NCBI RefSeq assembly: GCF_904846675.1
Contig: NZ_CAJHBT010000005.1
Coordinates: 1 to 64,000 of the forward strand
Origin: Psychrobacter urativorans
GTDB taxonomy: Bacteria; Pseudomonadota; Gammaproteobacteria; Pseudomonadales; Moraxellaceae
Direction: 5' to 3'
Length of the DNA: 64,000 nt
The position numbers were made by a program, and so were the translations under genes. The notes below the pieces were generated by a model. The model was not told where the DNA came from and did no database searches. It worked only from the letters and a program-made list of their open reading frames with translations. Positions 9,558 through 19,042 of this stretch are shown here, piece by piece (within the stretch, counting starts at the first letter, position 1; the number at the start of each line of letters is the position of its first letter).

Positions 9558-10712
9558 ATGATAAATAAAGATATGACAGATAAAACGCTATTAACACCTG
9601 ACGTGCCCGACGCTAATACCCCTAATACCGATGTGCGCCAGCAGCAATTACAACATTGGTTGCAGCAAGTTTTTGTCAACCAAGACTTCACTCTTGATAG
9701 CTTGCCGGGCGATGCTAGTGCCCGCCGATACCATCGCATTCAGTTGCTGGATAGCAATGGTGCGAACGCGGCGCGCTATATTGTCATGGATTCAGCTGAC
9801 GAGCAAGATGCGATGCAGCAGTTTATCAATGTGGCTAAGCTGATGATGCCGGCGATAAATGTGCCGGAGTTAGTAGCACAAGACGTGGCAAAAGGGTTTT
9901 TGGTATTACAAGATTTCGGTATGATTGAGTTTGCGCATTTATTAGTTAGTGCGACACCTGCACAAATTAATGACTATTATCAATTAGCGATGCAGACTCT
10001 AGTCGCGCTACAAAAGCTACCGGCAGCAATAGAAACAGAAGCACAGTCAGAAACGGTACAACACCCGTTGCCCAATTACGACGCGGCAATGCTGAGCCGT
10101 GAGATGGACTTGTTTAGTGATTGGTTCGTCCCTTTCATTGGTGTCAGTCTTGATGAGACATTGTGGGATAATCTAAAAGCGGCGTTAGTAGCAGAGATTT
10201 TGACGCAGCCACAGGTCATTGTTCATCGTGATTATCACAGTCGCAACCTCATGCAAGATGAGGCAGATATGTCGCGGTTAGGGGTGATTGATTTTCAAGA
10301 TGCCGTGATTGGTGCTTATAGCTATGACTTGGTATCATTAGTGCGCGATGCTTATGTAGAATGGTCGGAAACCCAAGTATCGCGCTGGATTCATGACTTC
10401 TGGCAATTGCAGCAGCAAGCTGAACTAGCTACTGTCAGTAGTGCAGAGCAGTTTGAAAATGACGTCAATGTCATGGGCGTGCAGCGCCATTTAAAGGTGC
10501 TGGGAATCTTTATCCGTCTATCTGAGCGTGATGGTAAAGACCGCTATTTGGCTGATGTTCCTAAAGTCATGCGTGATTTAATGTTTGAGCTGGAGTGGCT
10601 CGGTGCCCATGGCAGTGAGGATATCAAGTGTGAGGTATTGCCATTTAATAGTTGGATACAGGATAACGCGCTACCAGCCTATCAACGTAAGTTTGTGCAG
10701 CAGTATATTTAG
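9558..10712 (+). CDS. amgK: Phosphotransferase, probable anomeric MurNAc/GlcNAc kinase AmgK
   Basis: This 384-residue protein belongs to the aminoglycoside phosphotransferase/choline kinase superfamily. The catalytic motif HRDYHSRNLM lies near residues 222-231 and the metal-binding motif GVIDFQDAVIG about 25 residues later. AmgK phosphorylates MurNAc or GlcNAc at the anomeric carbon in the peptidoglycan recycling route that bypasses de novo UDP-MurNAc synthesis. Specificity is inferred from context: the next gene encodes a MurU-like nucleotidyltransferase, and surA-lptD lies alongside, as in Pseudomonas. A second in-frame ATG at 9573 could be the start, and neither has a strong ribosome site. 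The Gln/Ala-rich N-terminus is less conserved. Confidence 0.85.
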   Translation: MINKDMTDKTLLTPDVPDANTPNTDVRQQQLQHWLQQVFVNQDFTLDSLPGDASARRYHRIQLLDSNGANAARYIVMDSADEQDAMQQFINVAKLMMPAINVPELVAQDVAKGFLVLQDFGMIEFAHLLVSATPAQINDYYQLAMQTLVALQKLPAAIETEAQSETVQHPLPNYDAAMLSREMDLFSDWFVPFIGVSLDETLWDNLKAALVAEILTQPQVIVHRDYHSRNLMQDEADMSRLGVIDFQDAVIGAYSYDLVSLVRDAYVEWSETQVSRWIHDFWQLQQQAELATVSSAEQFENDVNVMGVQRHLKVLGIFIRLSERDGKDRYLADVPKVMRDLMFELEWLGAHGSEDIKCEVLPFNSWIQDNALPAYQRKFVQQYI

Positions 10713-10823
10713 CGATGTTTAATTAGTAATATTTAAACATCAAAGTTTTAGCATTATTTAAGATTTGTTCTATTTAAAACTGAACAGCTTTAAAAATTAT
10801 AGCCATTAAAATAAGGAGCGGTC

Positions 10824-11552
10824 ATGTCCGCAATAACGCAAGCAATGATTCTGGCGGCGGGTAAGGGCACACGTCTACGTCCGCTGACCCTTGAGACTCC
10901 TAAGCCTTTAATTGAAGTGGGCGGACAACCATTAATTATTTGGCATATTAAAGCACTACAAGCGGTAGGTATCACAGATATTACTATTAATGCCTCATGG
11001 CTTGCGGATAAATTAATGGACACCTTAGGCGATGGCTCGCAATATGGAGTCACTCTGCATTGGTCAGTAGAAGATGATGAGCCGCTTGAGACCGCTGGTG
11101 GTATTTTTCATGCTTTACAAACCGGTAAATTGCAAGATGCACCCTTTATCTTGGTCAATTCCGATGTCTGGACGACCTTTGATTTTGCGCAATTGCGAAA
11201 CTATGAATTAGGAGCGGATCAGCGTGCGCATTTATTATTGATTGATAATCCAGAGCATAATGATGGTGGCGACTTTGCCATTAATAATGGCTTGGCTAGT
11301 GAGCAGCCAATTGGCGATGGGGATAAATATACCTTTGCTGGTATTAGTGTGCTGTCACCGAGATTGGTCGATGGATTGGTAACCGGTCAATCGGCAGCTC
11401 TCGCGCCATTACTTAAAAAAGCCATGATTAAGTTTCAGGTAACAGCAGAAGTCGTTACTGACAATTGGATTGATGTGGGCACAGAGGCGCGCTTAATGCA
11501 GGTTAATACTTTTATCGAAACCAAAGGTGTTGGGACTCATCGTGGCGCTTAA
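10824..11552 (+). CDS. murU: N-acetylmuramate-1-phosphate uridylyltransferase MurU
   Basis: This 242-residue sugar-phosphate nucleotidyltransferase begins with the signature LAAGKGTRLRPLTLETPKPL (about residues 10-29), followed by the acidic active-site segment ILVNSDVW. MurU converts MurNAc-1-phosphate and UTP to UDP-MurNAc, bypassing the fosfomycin-sensitive MurA step. Position right after amgK supports MurU over a generic glucose-1-phosphate nucleotidyltransferase. An AAGGAG lies 7 bases before the ATG. The 111-bp gap from amgK is compatible with cotranscription. The unit ends at the terminator at 11598-11632. Confidence 0.87.
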   Translation: MSAITQAMILAAGKGTRLRPLTLETPKPLIEVGGQPLIIWHIKALQAVGITDITINASWLADKLMDTLGDGSQYGVTLHWSVEDDEPLETAGGIFHALQTGKLQDAPFILVNSDVWTTFDFAQLRNYELGADQRAHLLLIDNPEHNDGGDFAINNGLASEQPIGDGDKYTFAGISVLSPRLVDGLVTGQSAALAPLLKKAMIKFQVTAEVVTDNWIDVGTEARLMQVNTFIETKGVGTHRGA

Positions 11553-11597
11553 CCTACCTGAAAGGAAAGCTTAACCATAGAACTGTTAAACAAAAAA

Positions 11598-11632
11598 ACG
11601 CAGCGCTGATGATTTATCAGCGCTGCGTTTTT
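11598..11632 (+). terminator. Terminator after murU
   Basis: A perfect 13-bp GC-rich stem (ACGCAGCGCTGAT and complement) with a 5-nt loop is followed by T5 on the plus strand and preceded by A7. The flanking runs mean it probably also ends the minus-strand cio operon, whose last gene stops 36 bases away. Confidence 0.9.
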
Positions 11633-11667
11633 CGTATGATTGATTAAAACCAGTTGAAGATACTAAT

Positions 11668-11784
11668 CTAAACGCCCATTGCGAGTTTAATCAACTGTGC
11701 AATCGTAAAAATAGTCAAAAATCCGGCGAGGTATAAGCCAACAAACCATGCCCATTGTGATTGTTTTTTACTGAGCTTTTTCAT
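11668..11784 (-). CDS. DUF2474-type small membrane protein of the cio operon
   Basis: A 38-residue protein, MKKLSKKQSQWAWFVGLYLA followed by about 18 further residues to the stop, with a basic N-terminus and one transmembrane helix. It starts 22 bases after cioB ends, with AGGAG upstream of the ATG. DUF2474 proteins typically follow cytochrome bd-II/CIO subunit genes. By analogy with CydX-type small subunits it may stabilise the oxidase, but that role is inferred. The gene is too short for most ORF callers, so it is easily missed. Confidence 0.85.
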   Translation of the reverse strand: MKKLSKKQSQWAWFVGLYLAGFLTIFTIAQLIKLAMGV

Positions 11785-11806
11785 AATCAACTCCTAACAA
11801 TGACCT

Positions 11807-12823
11807 TTAATACATATGCTCATGATCCGTTTTACCTTTAAAAGTATAATACGCAAAGGCGGTATAACTTAAGATAATGGGAATCATAACAACGGCACCA
11901 ATCAATATGAATGATAGCGTAGTATCGGCAGCGGCTGCCTCATAAATCGTCATTTGATACGGTACGATATAAGGGAATATTGCAAAACAAACGCCAATAT
12001 AACCCATTAAGAACAGGGCCACCGTTAATAAGAACGGACGATATTCGCGCTCAGTATTTAGGTCCTTACGCATCAAAAAGAACAGTAGAAGTACAATGAT
12101 TGGCATTGGTGCTAAATATAATAGTCCTGGCAAGGTAAACCAGCTTTCAAGCGCATCAATGTCTGAGAAGTACATAAAGATGGTTACTACAACCATCGCT
12201 AATACTAAAGCGCTTAATATCCAGCCAGATACTTTTCGTGCCCATACTTGTAACTTATGCTCAGTTTTTATAATCAGCCAAGTCGAGCCAAGTAGAGCAT
12301 AGCCGATAATAAGTGCGATACCGCAAATTACAGAGAAGGGGGTGAGCCAATCAAATGGACCGCCGGTATATAAGCGATTGCTGGCTTCAATTCCTTGTAC
12401 TAACGCGCCCAACATTATTCCTTGGAAGAAGGCGGCAGCGATGGAGCCGAAAGAGAAGAATATATCCCAAACATAGCGGTGTGTGGTGGCTTTGAAGCGA
12501 AACTCAAAGGCGACTCCGCGCATGATTAGCCCAAACAGCATAAAGATAACCGGCAGATATAAACCGCTCATAATAATACCGTAAGCCACTGGGAATGAGG
12601 CGAACAACCCACCGCCACCCAAGACTAGCCAAGTCTCATTACCGTCCCAAAATGGGGCGATAGAGTTCATCATGCGGCTACGGTTTTTATCGGAGCCGGC
12701 AAATGGGAATAAAATACCACAGCCCAAGTCAAAGCCGTCGAGTAGCACGTAAATAAGGACGGATAAGGCGATTAAGCCGGCCCAAATTAAGGGTAAATCT
12801 AATACATTACCATAGTTAAACAT
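11807..12823 (-). CDS. cioB: Cytochrome bd-type (cyanide-insensitive) quinol oxidase subunit II
   Basis: This 338-residue polytopic subunit II has the family motifs LLDGFDLGCGILFPF (about residues 27-41) and PFWDGNETWLVLGGGGLFASFPVAY (about 57-81). Together with subunit I it forms the terminal oxidase that reduces O2 to water using quinol in the inner membrane. It overlaps cioA by one base (TAATG), a sign of translational coupling. A DUF2474 gene follows. It may equally be named cydB. The cio label comes from the short quinol-binding loop of its partner. Confidence 0.93.
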   Translation of the reverse strand: MFNYGNVLDLPLIWAGLIALSVLIYVLLDGFDLGCGILFPFAGSDKNRSRMMNSIAPFWDGNETWLVLGGGGLFASFPVAYGIIMSGLYLPVIFMLFGLIMRGVAFEFRFKATTHRYVWDIFFSFGSIAAAFFQGIMLGALVQGIEASNRLYTGGPFDWLTPFSVICGIALIIGYALLGSTWLIIKTEHKLQVWARKVSGWILSALVLAMVVVTIFMYFSDIDALESWFTLPGLLYLAPMPIIVLLLFFLMRKDLNTEREYRPFLLTVALFLMGYIGVCFAIFPYIVPYQMTIYEAAAADTTLSFILIGAVVMIPIILSYTAFAYYTFKGKTDHEHMY

Positions 12824-14331
12824 TAGCGTAACCCTCCGTCTTCTTTATCGCTTGCGGGCTTATCCCAACCCTGCGATTGATCTTGCTTGGTATTTTCAGT
12901 AGCGTTGCTGTCGCCACTTAGGGTACGTCCCTGACCTTCAGTCACAGAGTGCTCATAGAAATTATCATCACCAGGATCTTCGTACTTTTGCGGCCCTTTA
13001 GCAATTAAGCTTAGAATATAAAAAGTACCCGCACCAAAGACAAAGACATAGAGTACGATAAAGCCAATCAAAGTAGTTGCTACTTGCTGTGCAGCAACCG
13101 GTGACATACTCTCAGCGGTACGAATAACACCATATACTGTCCAGGGCTGACGACCTGTTTCAGTCACAAACCAACCAGCCAGTAAGGCAATAAAACCAAG
13201 TGGCATCATCATCATCCATAAGCGGTGGAACCATTTGCTTTCAGGATCAAACTGCTGTTTTTTGAAGTATTTATAAATACTAAATAGGCCCACAAATAAC
13301 ATCAAAAAGCCAATAGCAACCATGACACGAAACGACCAAAACACAATAGGAACGTACGGTTGATCCTCTGGTGCCCAGTTTTTCAGTCCTTTAACTTCGC
13401 CATCTAATGAATGCGTCAGAATCAAACCTGAAAGATAAGGAATTTTAACTTCATACTTATTTTCTTGTGCTTCTTGATCAGGGAGAGCGAACAGGACAAG
13501 TGGAGCGCCGCGCTCATCTTCCCAAAGACCTTCCATGGCGGCAACTTTAGCGGGTTGATGCTCAAGAGTATTAAGCCCGTGCATATCACCAAGTAGTATT
13601 TGTGTAGGCGCAACAAATATTGCCATAATCATTGCCATACCCAACATCACACGACCGTGCTGACGGTGTTCAGTATGTTTTTTAGACTGGATATAGTAAG
13701 CGCCGATACCACCGACGACAAAAGCAGTCGTCAAGAATGCGGCTGTCATCATATGTGCAAAGCGATAGGGGAATGAAGGGCTAAAGATAATCTCTAACCA
13801 GTTGGTGGGATATAGTAGTCCATCAGCGCCCATCATAAAGCCTTGCGGGGTCTGCATAAAACTGTTGGCAGATAAAATCCAAAAGCCTGATATCAGTGTA
13901 CCAATGGCGACAATGGCGGTTGCTGCAAAGTGCATGCGTTTACTAACGCGGCCCCAACCAAAGAGCATGATACCCAAGAATGACGCTTCTAAGAAAAATG
14001 CGGTTAAGACTTCAAAAGCCAATAGTGGGCCTATGACGTTACCGGCTTTATCGGAGAAAACGGCCCAGTTGGTACCGAACTGGTAGGACATGACAATCCC
14101 AGATACCACCCCCATGCCAAAGACGACGGCAAATATTTTTATCCAGTGCTTATAAACTTCAACATAGATAGGATCACCCGTTTTAAGCCAACGGAATTCT
14201 AAAACCGTCAACCAACTGGCAAGTCCGATAGTAAAGGCGGGATAAACAATATGCCAGGAGATAACAAATGCGAACTGAATGCGTGCAAGCATCAGCGCAT
14301 CCAGTTGACTGACCATGAATGTAGCGAACAT
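12823..14331 (-). CDS. cioA: Cytochrome bd-type (cyanide-insensitive) quinol oxidase subunit I
   Basis: This 502-residue haem-bearing subunit has the N-terminal helix ARIQFAFVISWHIVYPAFTIG with the high-spin haem ligand His (about residue 27). A second haem-ligand region is FPYRFAHMMTAAF (His near 193), and the C-terminal segment is TETGRQPWTVYGVIRTAESMSP. The quinol loop after KVAAMEGLW is short, as in CIO-type oxidases rather than E. coli CydA. Such oxidases have high O2 affinity and resist cyanide; resistance here is inferred. It is the first gene of the unit cioA-cioB-DUF2474. The C-terminus is hydrophilic and variable. Confidence 0.93.
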   Translation of the reverse strand: MFATFMVSQLDALMLARIQFAFVISWHIVYPAFTIGLASWLTVLEFRWLKTGDPIYVEVYKHWIKIFAVVFGMGVVSGIVMSYQFGTNWAVFSDKAGNVIGPLLAFEVLTAFFLEASFLGIMLFGWGRVSKRMHFAATAIVAIGTLISGFWILSANSFMQTPQGFMMGADGLLYPTNWLEIIFSPSFPYRFAHMMTAAFLTTAFVVGGIGAYYIQSKKHTEHRQHGRVMLGMAMIMAIFVAPTQILLGDMHGLNTLEHQPAKVAAMEGLWEDERGAPLVLFALPDQEAQENKYEVKIPYLSGLILTHSLDGEVKGLKNWAPEDQPYVPIVFWSFRVMVAIGFLMLFVGLFSIYKYFKKQQFDPESKWFHRLWMMMMPLGFIALLAGWFVTETGRQPWTVYGVIRTAESMSPVAAQQVATTLIGFIVLYVFVFGAGTFYILSLIAKGPQKYEDPGDDNFYEHSVTEGQGRTLSGDSNATENTKQDQSQGWDKPASDKEDGGLR

Positions 14332-14765
14332 AAATCGTTACCCTTATCTGTTAGCTGACTGGCACTAGCGTCCATGATACGCCCCAGTAACTGTCCGTAA
14401 CCGTCCGTCAATTAAGGCGATAAACATTACGAGCAATAGCCAATTATTATTTAGCTGTAAATGTGGCTTAGCTAAAGCCCGTTTAGCCAAAAACTGTTTA
14501 GCTGAAGTAAATAATTTACATCCATATAAATTAAAGAATATTTAATCTATTTAACTATTAAATCATAGTGTTACTAAAATATAGTAGTTTACATATTATG
14601 CGCTTTCCCTTAACGTCTCGCAAGTAATGCGCTGCTATCAGCACATACCTATTGAGTAGTCATTGAGTAACTATTAACAATCAGAAGCTGTTCTCACAGC
14701 ATTTTTCATGGTTTTTTGGAAAATCATGAAAGCAATTCATTGCTTAATGCCAGTTACTAATGAGC
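14332..14765. other. Intergenic region upstream of cioA
   Basis: There is no coding frame. Near cioA, TTAGC recurs four times at 14451, 14468, 14483 and 14498 (spacing 15-17). Near the hydrolase gene, an imperfect hairpin at about 14700-14735 (CATGATTTTCC and CCATGAAAAATG on the minus strand) may be its weak terminator. Confidence 0.4.
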
Positions 14766-17258
14766 TTAATGCTGTAGCTGCTGGTGCAAAATACGGCGCA
14801 AGGTTAGGATGGTTTGCGGGTTAGCTTGGATGCTATGACCACCACTGATGACCGTTTCGGAAGCCGCGCCATCAAGGTGCGCACTGGTATAAGGCACGAT
14901 GCCATCGGATAATTGCGCGGTTAACGCTTGACTGATACCCTCATTGACAGTAACCGCTGCGACCAATGGCTCACTAGGCAAGGCAGTCCTATCGGCAGTA
15001 TGATTACTGGTCGAGGTGGTATTGGCATTTTGGCCACCTTCTGGCAAGGCTTGTGACAAGTCAATCTTTACGCCATTGGGCTGCATCTGCGCCAGTCCTT
15101 GGATAATGTCCGCATCATTATTAGCGATGATTGAATGATAAGTGATGCGCTTATTGATAGTGATGTCTTTAGTCAGCTGAATAAATGACGATTTATTGCT
15201 TAACTGGCTGGCACCATTTTGCAGATATAACGCGCCTAATGGATTTTGTGCCAAATCCCCTTGGGTAGCAAGCATTGCCAAGTTATCAGTGACAGTTTTT
15301 ACCAAACTTATTGGCAAGTAGATAATACGGCGTAGGGCACGCGTAAACCAGCGGTCGGCATAATCGGTGCCTTGGAATGGCGCGGATAAAAATACGGCAG
15401 TATCGACTTGAGGTAAGGTTTCAAGCTCGAAGCGTTTGCCCAGCTCTGCTTGACCAAACTCCTGTTTTAGCATGTTATCGATTTGTCGTCTATTGCTGCT
15501 TGAGAACATATTTTTATCGTCCAATGCATCGAGGTTTTTTGTCAAATTATCATCAGATAGCATCATACGGGCGATAATTGCCCCCATACTATGGCTGATA
15601 ATCACACTGTTTTTGCTGGCCTTATTCTGCCCACTAGGATCCGTCTGCTGATACGTGCTTTCAAGTAAGTTCTGGATTTGATAGCGATTTTCTAAAATAG
15701 GCAAATTGGTAGGATAAAAAATTTGCCATACTTGGTAATTGTCGCGCAGCTTGTCATCATTAAAAATATCGTTGGTTAAATTTACCCAAGTTGCTGGGCT
15801 TGACGCCAGACCATGTAGCATGATGAGTACGCGCTTGTCAGGATCATAGGGCTCTAGCATAAATAATTTAGGCAAGCTGGCTTCCTGCTGGCGAGTCAAA
15901 AGGCTTAGATAGCCTACGCCATCAAGCTGGTTTTCTGCCAGCCATAGACCGTAACCGGCGGAGAAGTTGGCCGCCAGTGGATAGTCATCCCCCAAGATAT
16001 TGACGCTCTCGCTACGGTAAGGGTTATACAAGTGAATATCGAGCTGCTCACTACTGAGCACATCAAGGACACTAGCACCCGCAGGCTGAATCAAACCAGT
16101 CATTAATAAATGCCCCGTCGGATAAATTCGCGAACTGGCTTTACTGTCATTCATGCTACCGGTGGTGGTCTCTTTATTGAGTCTGCCTGATAGCGTTGAC
16201 ACTAATAATTGGCGGATAGTCGTGGTATAGCGGTCGTCGAGTGACGCCACCAAGCTAATACCTAAACCGGGTCGCTTGCTGATGGAGTTGAGGCCGGAGA
16301 GACGCAGCTCATAAGTCGAAACCAAATCTGCCAAGGCAGAGGCTTGCTCGTGGGCATTTTGCAAATAATTGTTTTCGTTTGGCAGGTAAACATTAAGATC
16401 ATAATTAGCCACCTGCATCTTCATGACATTAATCTGATCGGTAGGCTTGCCACGTAGCGGCGTATTATTGGCAATGGCCGCTTGATTGCTATCGTCCAGC
16501 GTCGTTATGGTCGGCAGATACGTGACCTTGATATCCGAAGTATTACGCATTAGCGTATTCGCGTTGTCCGTGGACTCATATAACTGTGTAAGCACATCGT
16601 TACTGGCCGCGTTATAGATATCTTGGGTTTGAATATCAAGCTCGTTAGGTATACGGTTTGGCGGGCGTGACTGGGATTTATCCGTCTCCGCCCCTTCAAA
16701 GTCATGCTCTAGGCGGTCATAAAATAGATAAGTATAGCTGGACTTGATGGCATCGAACAGTCGACCTTGATAGTTAACTAAACAACTATTGGTATTTTTC
16801 TGCTGGGTTTCGACTTGTGTAGCGGTCAAAGCTGCATTAGCGTAATAAGGGTCGATCGGTGGACGTGCCAGCGCTTCCCGGCAGTCTTGTGCTTTGGCCA
16901 GTTGTTTTGCTTTTGCATAGTGTAGCTCAGCGAAGATAGCGAGTGCGGGTCGATAGTGATTATTTAGCATACTGTCAGTGAGCTGTGCTAAGCATAAATC
17001 GAAGTGCTGCATACAAGCTTGCTCATTGAGACCTGCAGATAATAAGGTCGATGCGGTATCACTACTGAGTTTATTGCCAGTGACAATATTGCCGCGCTGC
17101 GCAGCAATGGTCTTGGACGACGCTTGTTTATTCACTGATACTGTACTACAGGCAGCAAGCAGCACCGTGGCCAGTAGTAATACTATTAGCTTGATGCTAA
17201 ACATTGGCTTGGTTGTAGTGGACGCAGTCGCGGCAGTAATAGGGCTGATAAATGCCAT
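14766..17258 (-). CDS. Lipoprotein with alpha/beta-hydrolase (lipase-like) domain
   Basis: A lipoprotein signal is plain: a hydrophobic stretch ending LLAAC, then Ser/Thr, so the mature protein should be lipid-anchored, probably in the outer membrane. The C-terminal half is an alpha/beta hydrolase with LIMLHGLASSPATW (oxyanion region), the nucleophile motif SHSMG and a late His in GGHSIQANP. Substrate unknown. The N-terminal half (about 400 residues) matches no domain I can name. The longest frame opens with a TTG at 17354, but the signal peptide fits starts at the ATGs at 17258 or 17204. I use 17258; neither has a clear ribosome site. Upstream of the Cys the N-region is long if 17258 is right, which favours 17204. 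Confidence 0.8.
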   Translation of the reverse strand: MAFISPITAATASTTTKPMFSIKLIVLLLATVLLAACSTVSVNKQASSKTIAAQRGNIVTGNKLSSDTASTLLSAGLNEQACMQHFDLCLAQLTDSMLNNHYRPALAIFAELHYAKAKQLAKAQDCREALARPPIDPYYANAALTATQVETQQKNTNSCLVNYQGRLFDAIKSSYTYLFYDRLEHDFEGAETDKSQSRPPNRIPNELDIQTQDIYNAASNDVLTQLYESTDNANTLMRNTSDIKVTYLPTITTLDDSNQAAIANNTPLRGKPTDQINVMKMQVANYDLNVYLPNENNYLQNAHEQASALADLVSTYELRLSGLNSISKRPGLGISLVASLDDRYTTTIRQLLVSTLSGRLNKETTTGSMNDSKASSRIYPTGHLLMTGLIQPAGASVLDVLSSEQLDIHLYNPYRSESVNILGDDYPLAANFSAGYGLWLAENQLDGVGYLSLLTRQQEASLPKLFMLEPYDPDKRVLIMLHGLASSPATWVNLTNDIFNDDKLRDNYQVWQIFYPTNLPILENRYQIQNLLESTYQQTDPSGQNKASKNSVIISHSMGAIIARMMLSDDNLTKNLDALDDKNMFSSSNRRQIDNMLKQEFGQAELGKRFELETLPQVDTAVFLSAPFQGTDYADRWFTRALRRIIYLPISLVKTVTDNLAMLATQGDLAQNPLGALYLQNGASQLSNKSSFIQLTKDITINKRITYHSIIANNDADIIQGLAQMQPNGVKIDLSQALPEGGQNANTTSTSNHTADRTALPSEPLVAAVTVNEGISQALTAQLSDGIVPYTSAHLDGAASETVISGGHSIQANPQTILTLRRILHQQLQH

Positions 17259-17558
17259 AAGTAGTCTCAGTAGATGGAAACGATGGTGGAGGTAATTAGT
17301 AGACTCGTTATCGGTAGCTAATGTTAAGGTTAAGGTTAGCCTACCTTTTATCAAAATATTATTCTATTAAAAGTCTGTGAGTTACCATCTATTCATTAAA
17401 AATCGTCTTTAAAGGTTCATATCTGAAGGCTAATATTTGGGTGTTAAACAATTGATTACCGTTAGACATTCGTCAATTTCCAATGCCAGTTATTCAATAA
17501 CGGGTTTAATAAATGCTTGTTTCTAATGACTAAGGTAGTTTTTGTAGTGACCATAAAA
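17259..17558. other. Intergenic region upstream of the hydrolase gene
   Basis: About 300 bp, AT-rich, with no supported gene. It presumably contains the promoter of the lipoprotein hydrolase gene. Confidence 0.4.
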
Positions 17559-17610
17559 AAGCGCGAGCGATTTATCATTGATATTATATCAACATAAAAC
17601 GATCGCGCTT
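17559..17610 (-). terminator. Terminator of the TPR protein gene
   Basis: AAGCGCGATCG on the minus strand pairs with CGCTCGCGCTT about 30 bases later with one mismatch. The loop contains a second small inverted repeat (TGATAT/ATATCA), and a T6 run follows on the minus strand. It lies about 70 bases beyond the stop of the upstream minus-strand gene. Confidence 0.75.
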
Positions 17611-17681
17611 ATAATCTAACGTTTAACGGTAGTGCTATGTTAATTAACAGCTGCACCGTGCTGATAATTGAGCATTTATTG

Positions 17682-18794
17682 CTATATCGATGGTTTAACG
17701 TTGATATTAGGGGCAGACAAATCCCAGATATAGTATTTACCTTCTTCAATGAGCTTAATTTGCTGACGAATAATACTGTTGTCAGGTACTTTCTGCTCAA
17801 GACGACGCAGACGATCTAGAGCTTCGTTACGACGGTCGCTCAACAAGTCCGACTGTGCCAAACTCTGTTCCGCTTCGGTATAACCAAGAGCCACTGCACG
17901 GTCTAGATATTTTTTACCTTCTTTAAAACCGCCCCCTTCTGATAGCATCAAGCCATATAGAAAGTTCGCTTCACCGCTCTTTGGATCATTTTTAATAGCA
18001 CGATCTATATATTGACCGCCGCGTATCGCAAAGTCAGATCCTAAATCTAGGTTACGGCCCATACCGTTAATCTTGGCTGCACGTAGCAAGACATCAAATG
18101 AAGCATCGGGCGCACGCGCATAAGGGTCGATCCAATCTGCGAACGTCTTAATTTTTTCGCGGGTATAATAACGTTGTGTGCGGTTAGGGAAATTTGGTGG
18201 ATAATGGCGTGCGTTAGGGGACACGTTTTCAATAAAGTCATCGAGTAAGCTGACATCCAATTGTTCAGTGCCACGCTGTTTTTGCGCGATTAGTACGGTT
18301 GGCACAAAGCTTATGTCTGAGACCCGTGCTTGTGGAATAGGGCTACCCGGCAGTTGACCACGGCTGACATTGGTTCCAGCGCTGTTGTTTGCCGTACTAT
18401 TTGTTGGTCTGGTGCTGCTGACTGCCTTGTTGCTAATAGGAGTAGGTGGATAAACGCGAGGCGCTTCCATTGAAGCTGAAAACGCTGTGGTTGTGGCTAT
18501 CGGTATTCCTGATATGAACTCAACCGGTTGGCTTACGTTATTAACTGGATCGACAGTGCTGGCTGTATCACTAGCGGTACTGTCACTAGTGGTGCTATCA
18601 GATGTTGCACGGCGGATAACGCGTTTGCTAGAGTCAATCGCATTTGGTGCGGTACTAGTAGTAACAGCGGTTGCCGTGTCAGTCGCGGCTATAGCAGGCG
18701 CAGATAGCATCATAGTACAGGCTGCTGCTAAGGCGGTTAGCGTCGCAAACTTAGGCGATTTCTTAGGGTGGTTAGGCTGGCTCATAGCATTCAT
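17682..18794 (-). CDS. Exported TPR/Sel1-like repeat protein of unknown function
   Basis: This 370-residue protein has a signal peptide (hydrophobic stretch ending SAPAIA, about residues 20-36). A Ser/Thr/Ala-rich low-complexity region (to about residue 160) follows, then a helical C-terminal part. That part reads as tetratricopeptide or Sel1-like repeats: AIRGGQYIDRAIKNDPKSGEANFLYGLML, then FKEGKKYLDRAVALGYTEAEQSLAQ. Such repeats mediate protein contacts, so it is likely periplasmic. An upstream alternative Met at residue 4 is possible. I do not recognise a named family. It stands alone with its own terminator. Confidence 0.75.
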   Translation of the reverse strand: MNAMSQPNHPKKSPKFATLTALAAACTMMLSAPAIAATDTATAVTTSTAPNAIDSSKRVIRRATSDSTTSDSTASDTASTVDPVNNVSQPVEFISGIPIATTTAFSASMEAPRVYPPTPISNKAVSSTRPTNSTANNSAGTNVSRGQLPGSPIPQARVSDISFVPTVLIAQKQRGTEQLDVSLLDDFIENVSPNARHYPPNFPNRTQRYYTREKIKTFADWIDPYARAPDASFDVLLRAAKINGMGRNLDLGSDFAIRGGQYIDRAIKNDPKSGEANFLYGLMLSEGGGFKEGKKYLDRAVALGYTEAEQSLAQSDLLSDRRNEALDRLRRLEQKVPDNSIIRQQIKLIEEGKYYIWDLSAPNINVKPSI

Positions 18795-18958
18795 AAAAAT
18801 AGTTACCTTGGTTAATAAAGAAGGGTTAATGAGTATGTCGTCTGATAAAGAAGAAATAGATTTAACAATCGTATATATTTTCGTTACCCTAGCAAACTGA
18901 CCTTAATGCTCTCAATTGTTAAACAGTAATAGGATTGTTAAAAGTAGCTTAGCCAAGC

Positions 18959-19042
18959 ATTATAAATGGTTCAGCCACATGAATTATAAATGGTTCAGCC
19001 ACATGAATTATAAATGGTTCAGCCACATGAATTATAAATGGT
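18959..19042. repeat. 24-bp tandem repeat, 3.5 copies, overlapping the coq7 stop codon
   Basis: Three exact 24-bp copies lie at 18959-18982, 18983-19006 and 19007-19030, followed by a 12-base partial copy at 19031-19042. The partial copy contains the stop codon of coq7 (minus strand, stop at 19032-19034), so the repeat grew from the end of the gene into the downstream spacer. Perfect copies imply recent expansion or slippage. Confidence 0.95.
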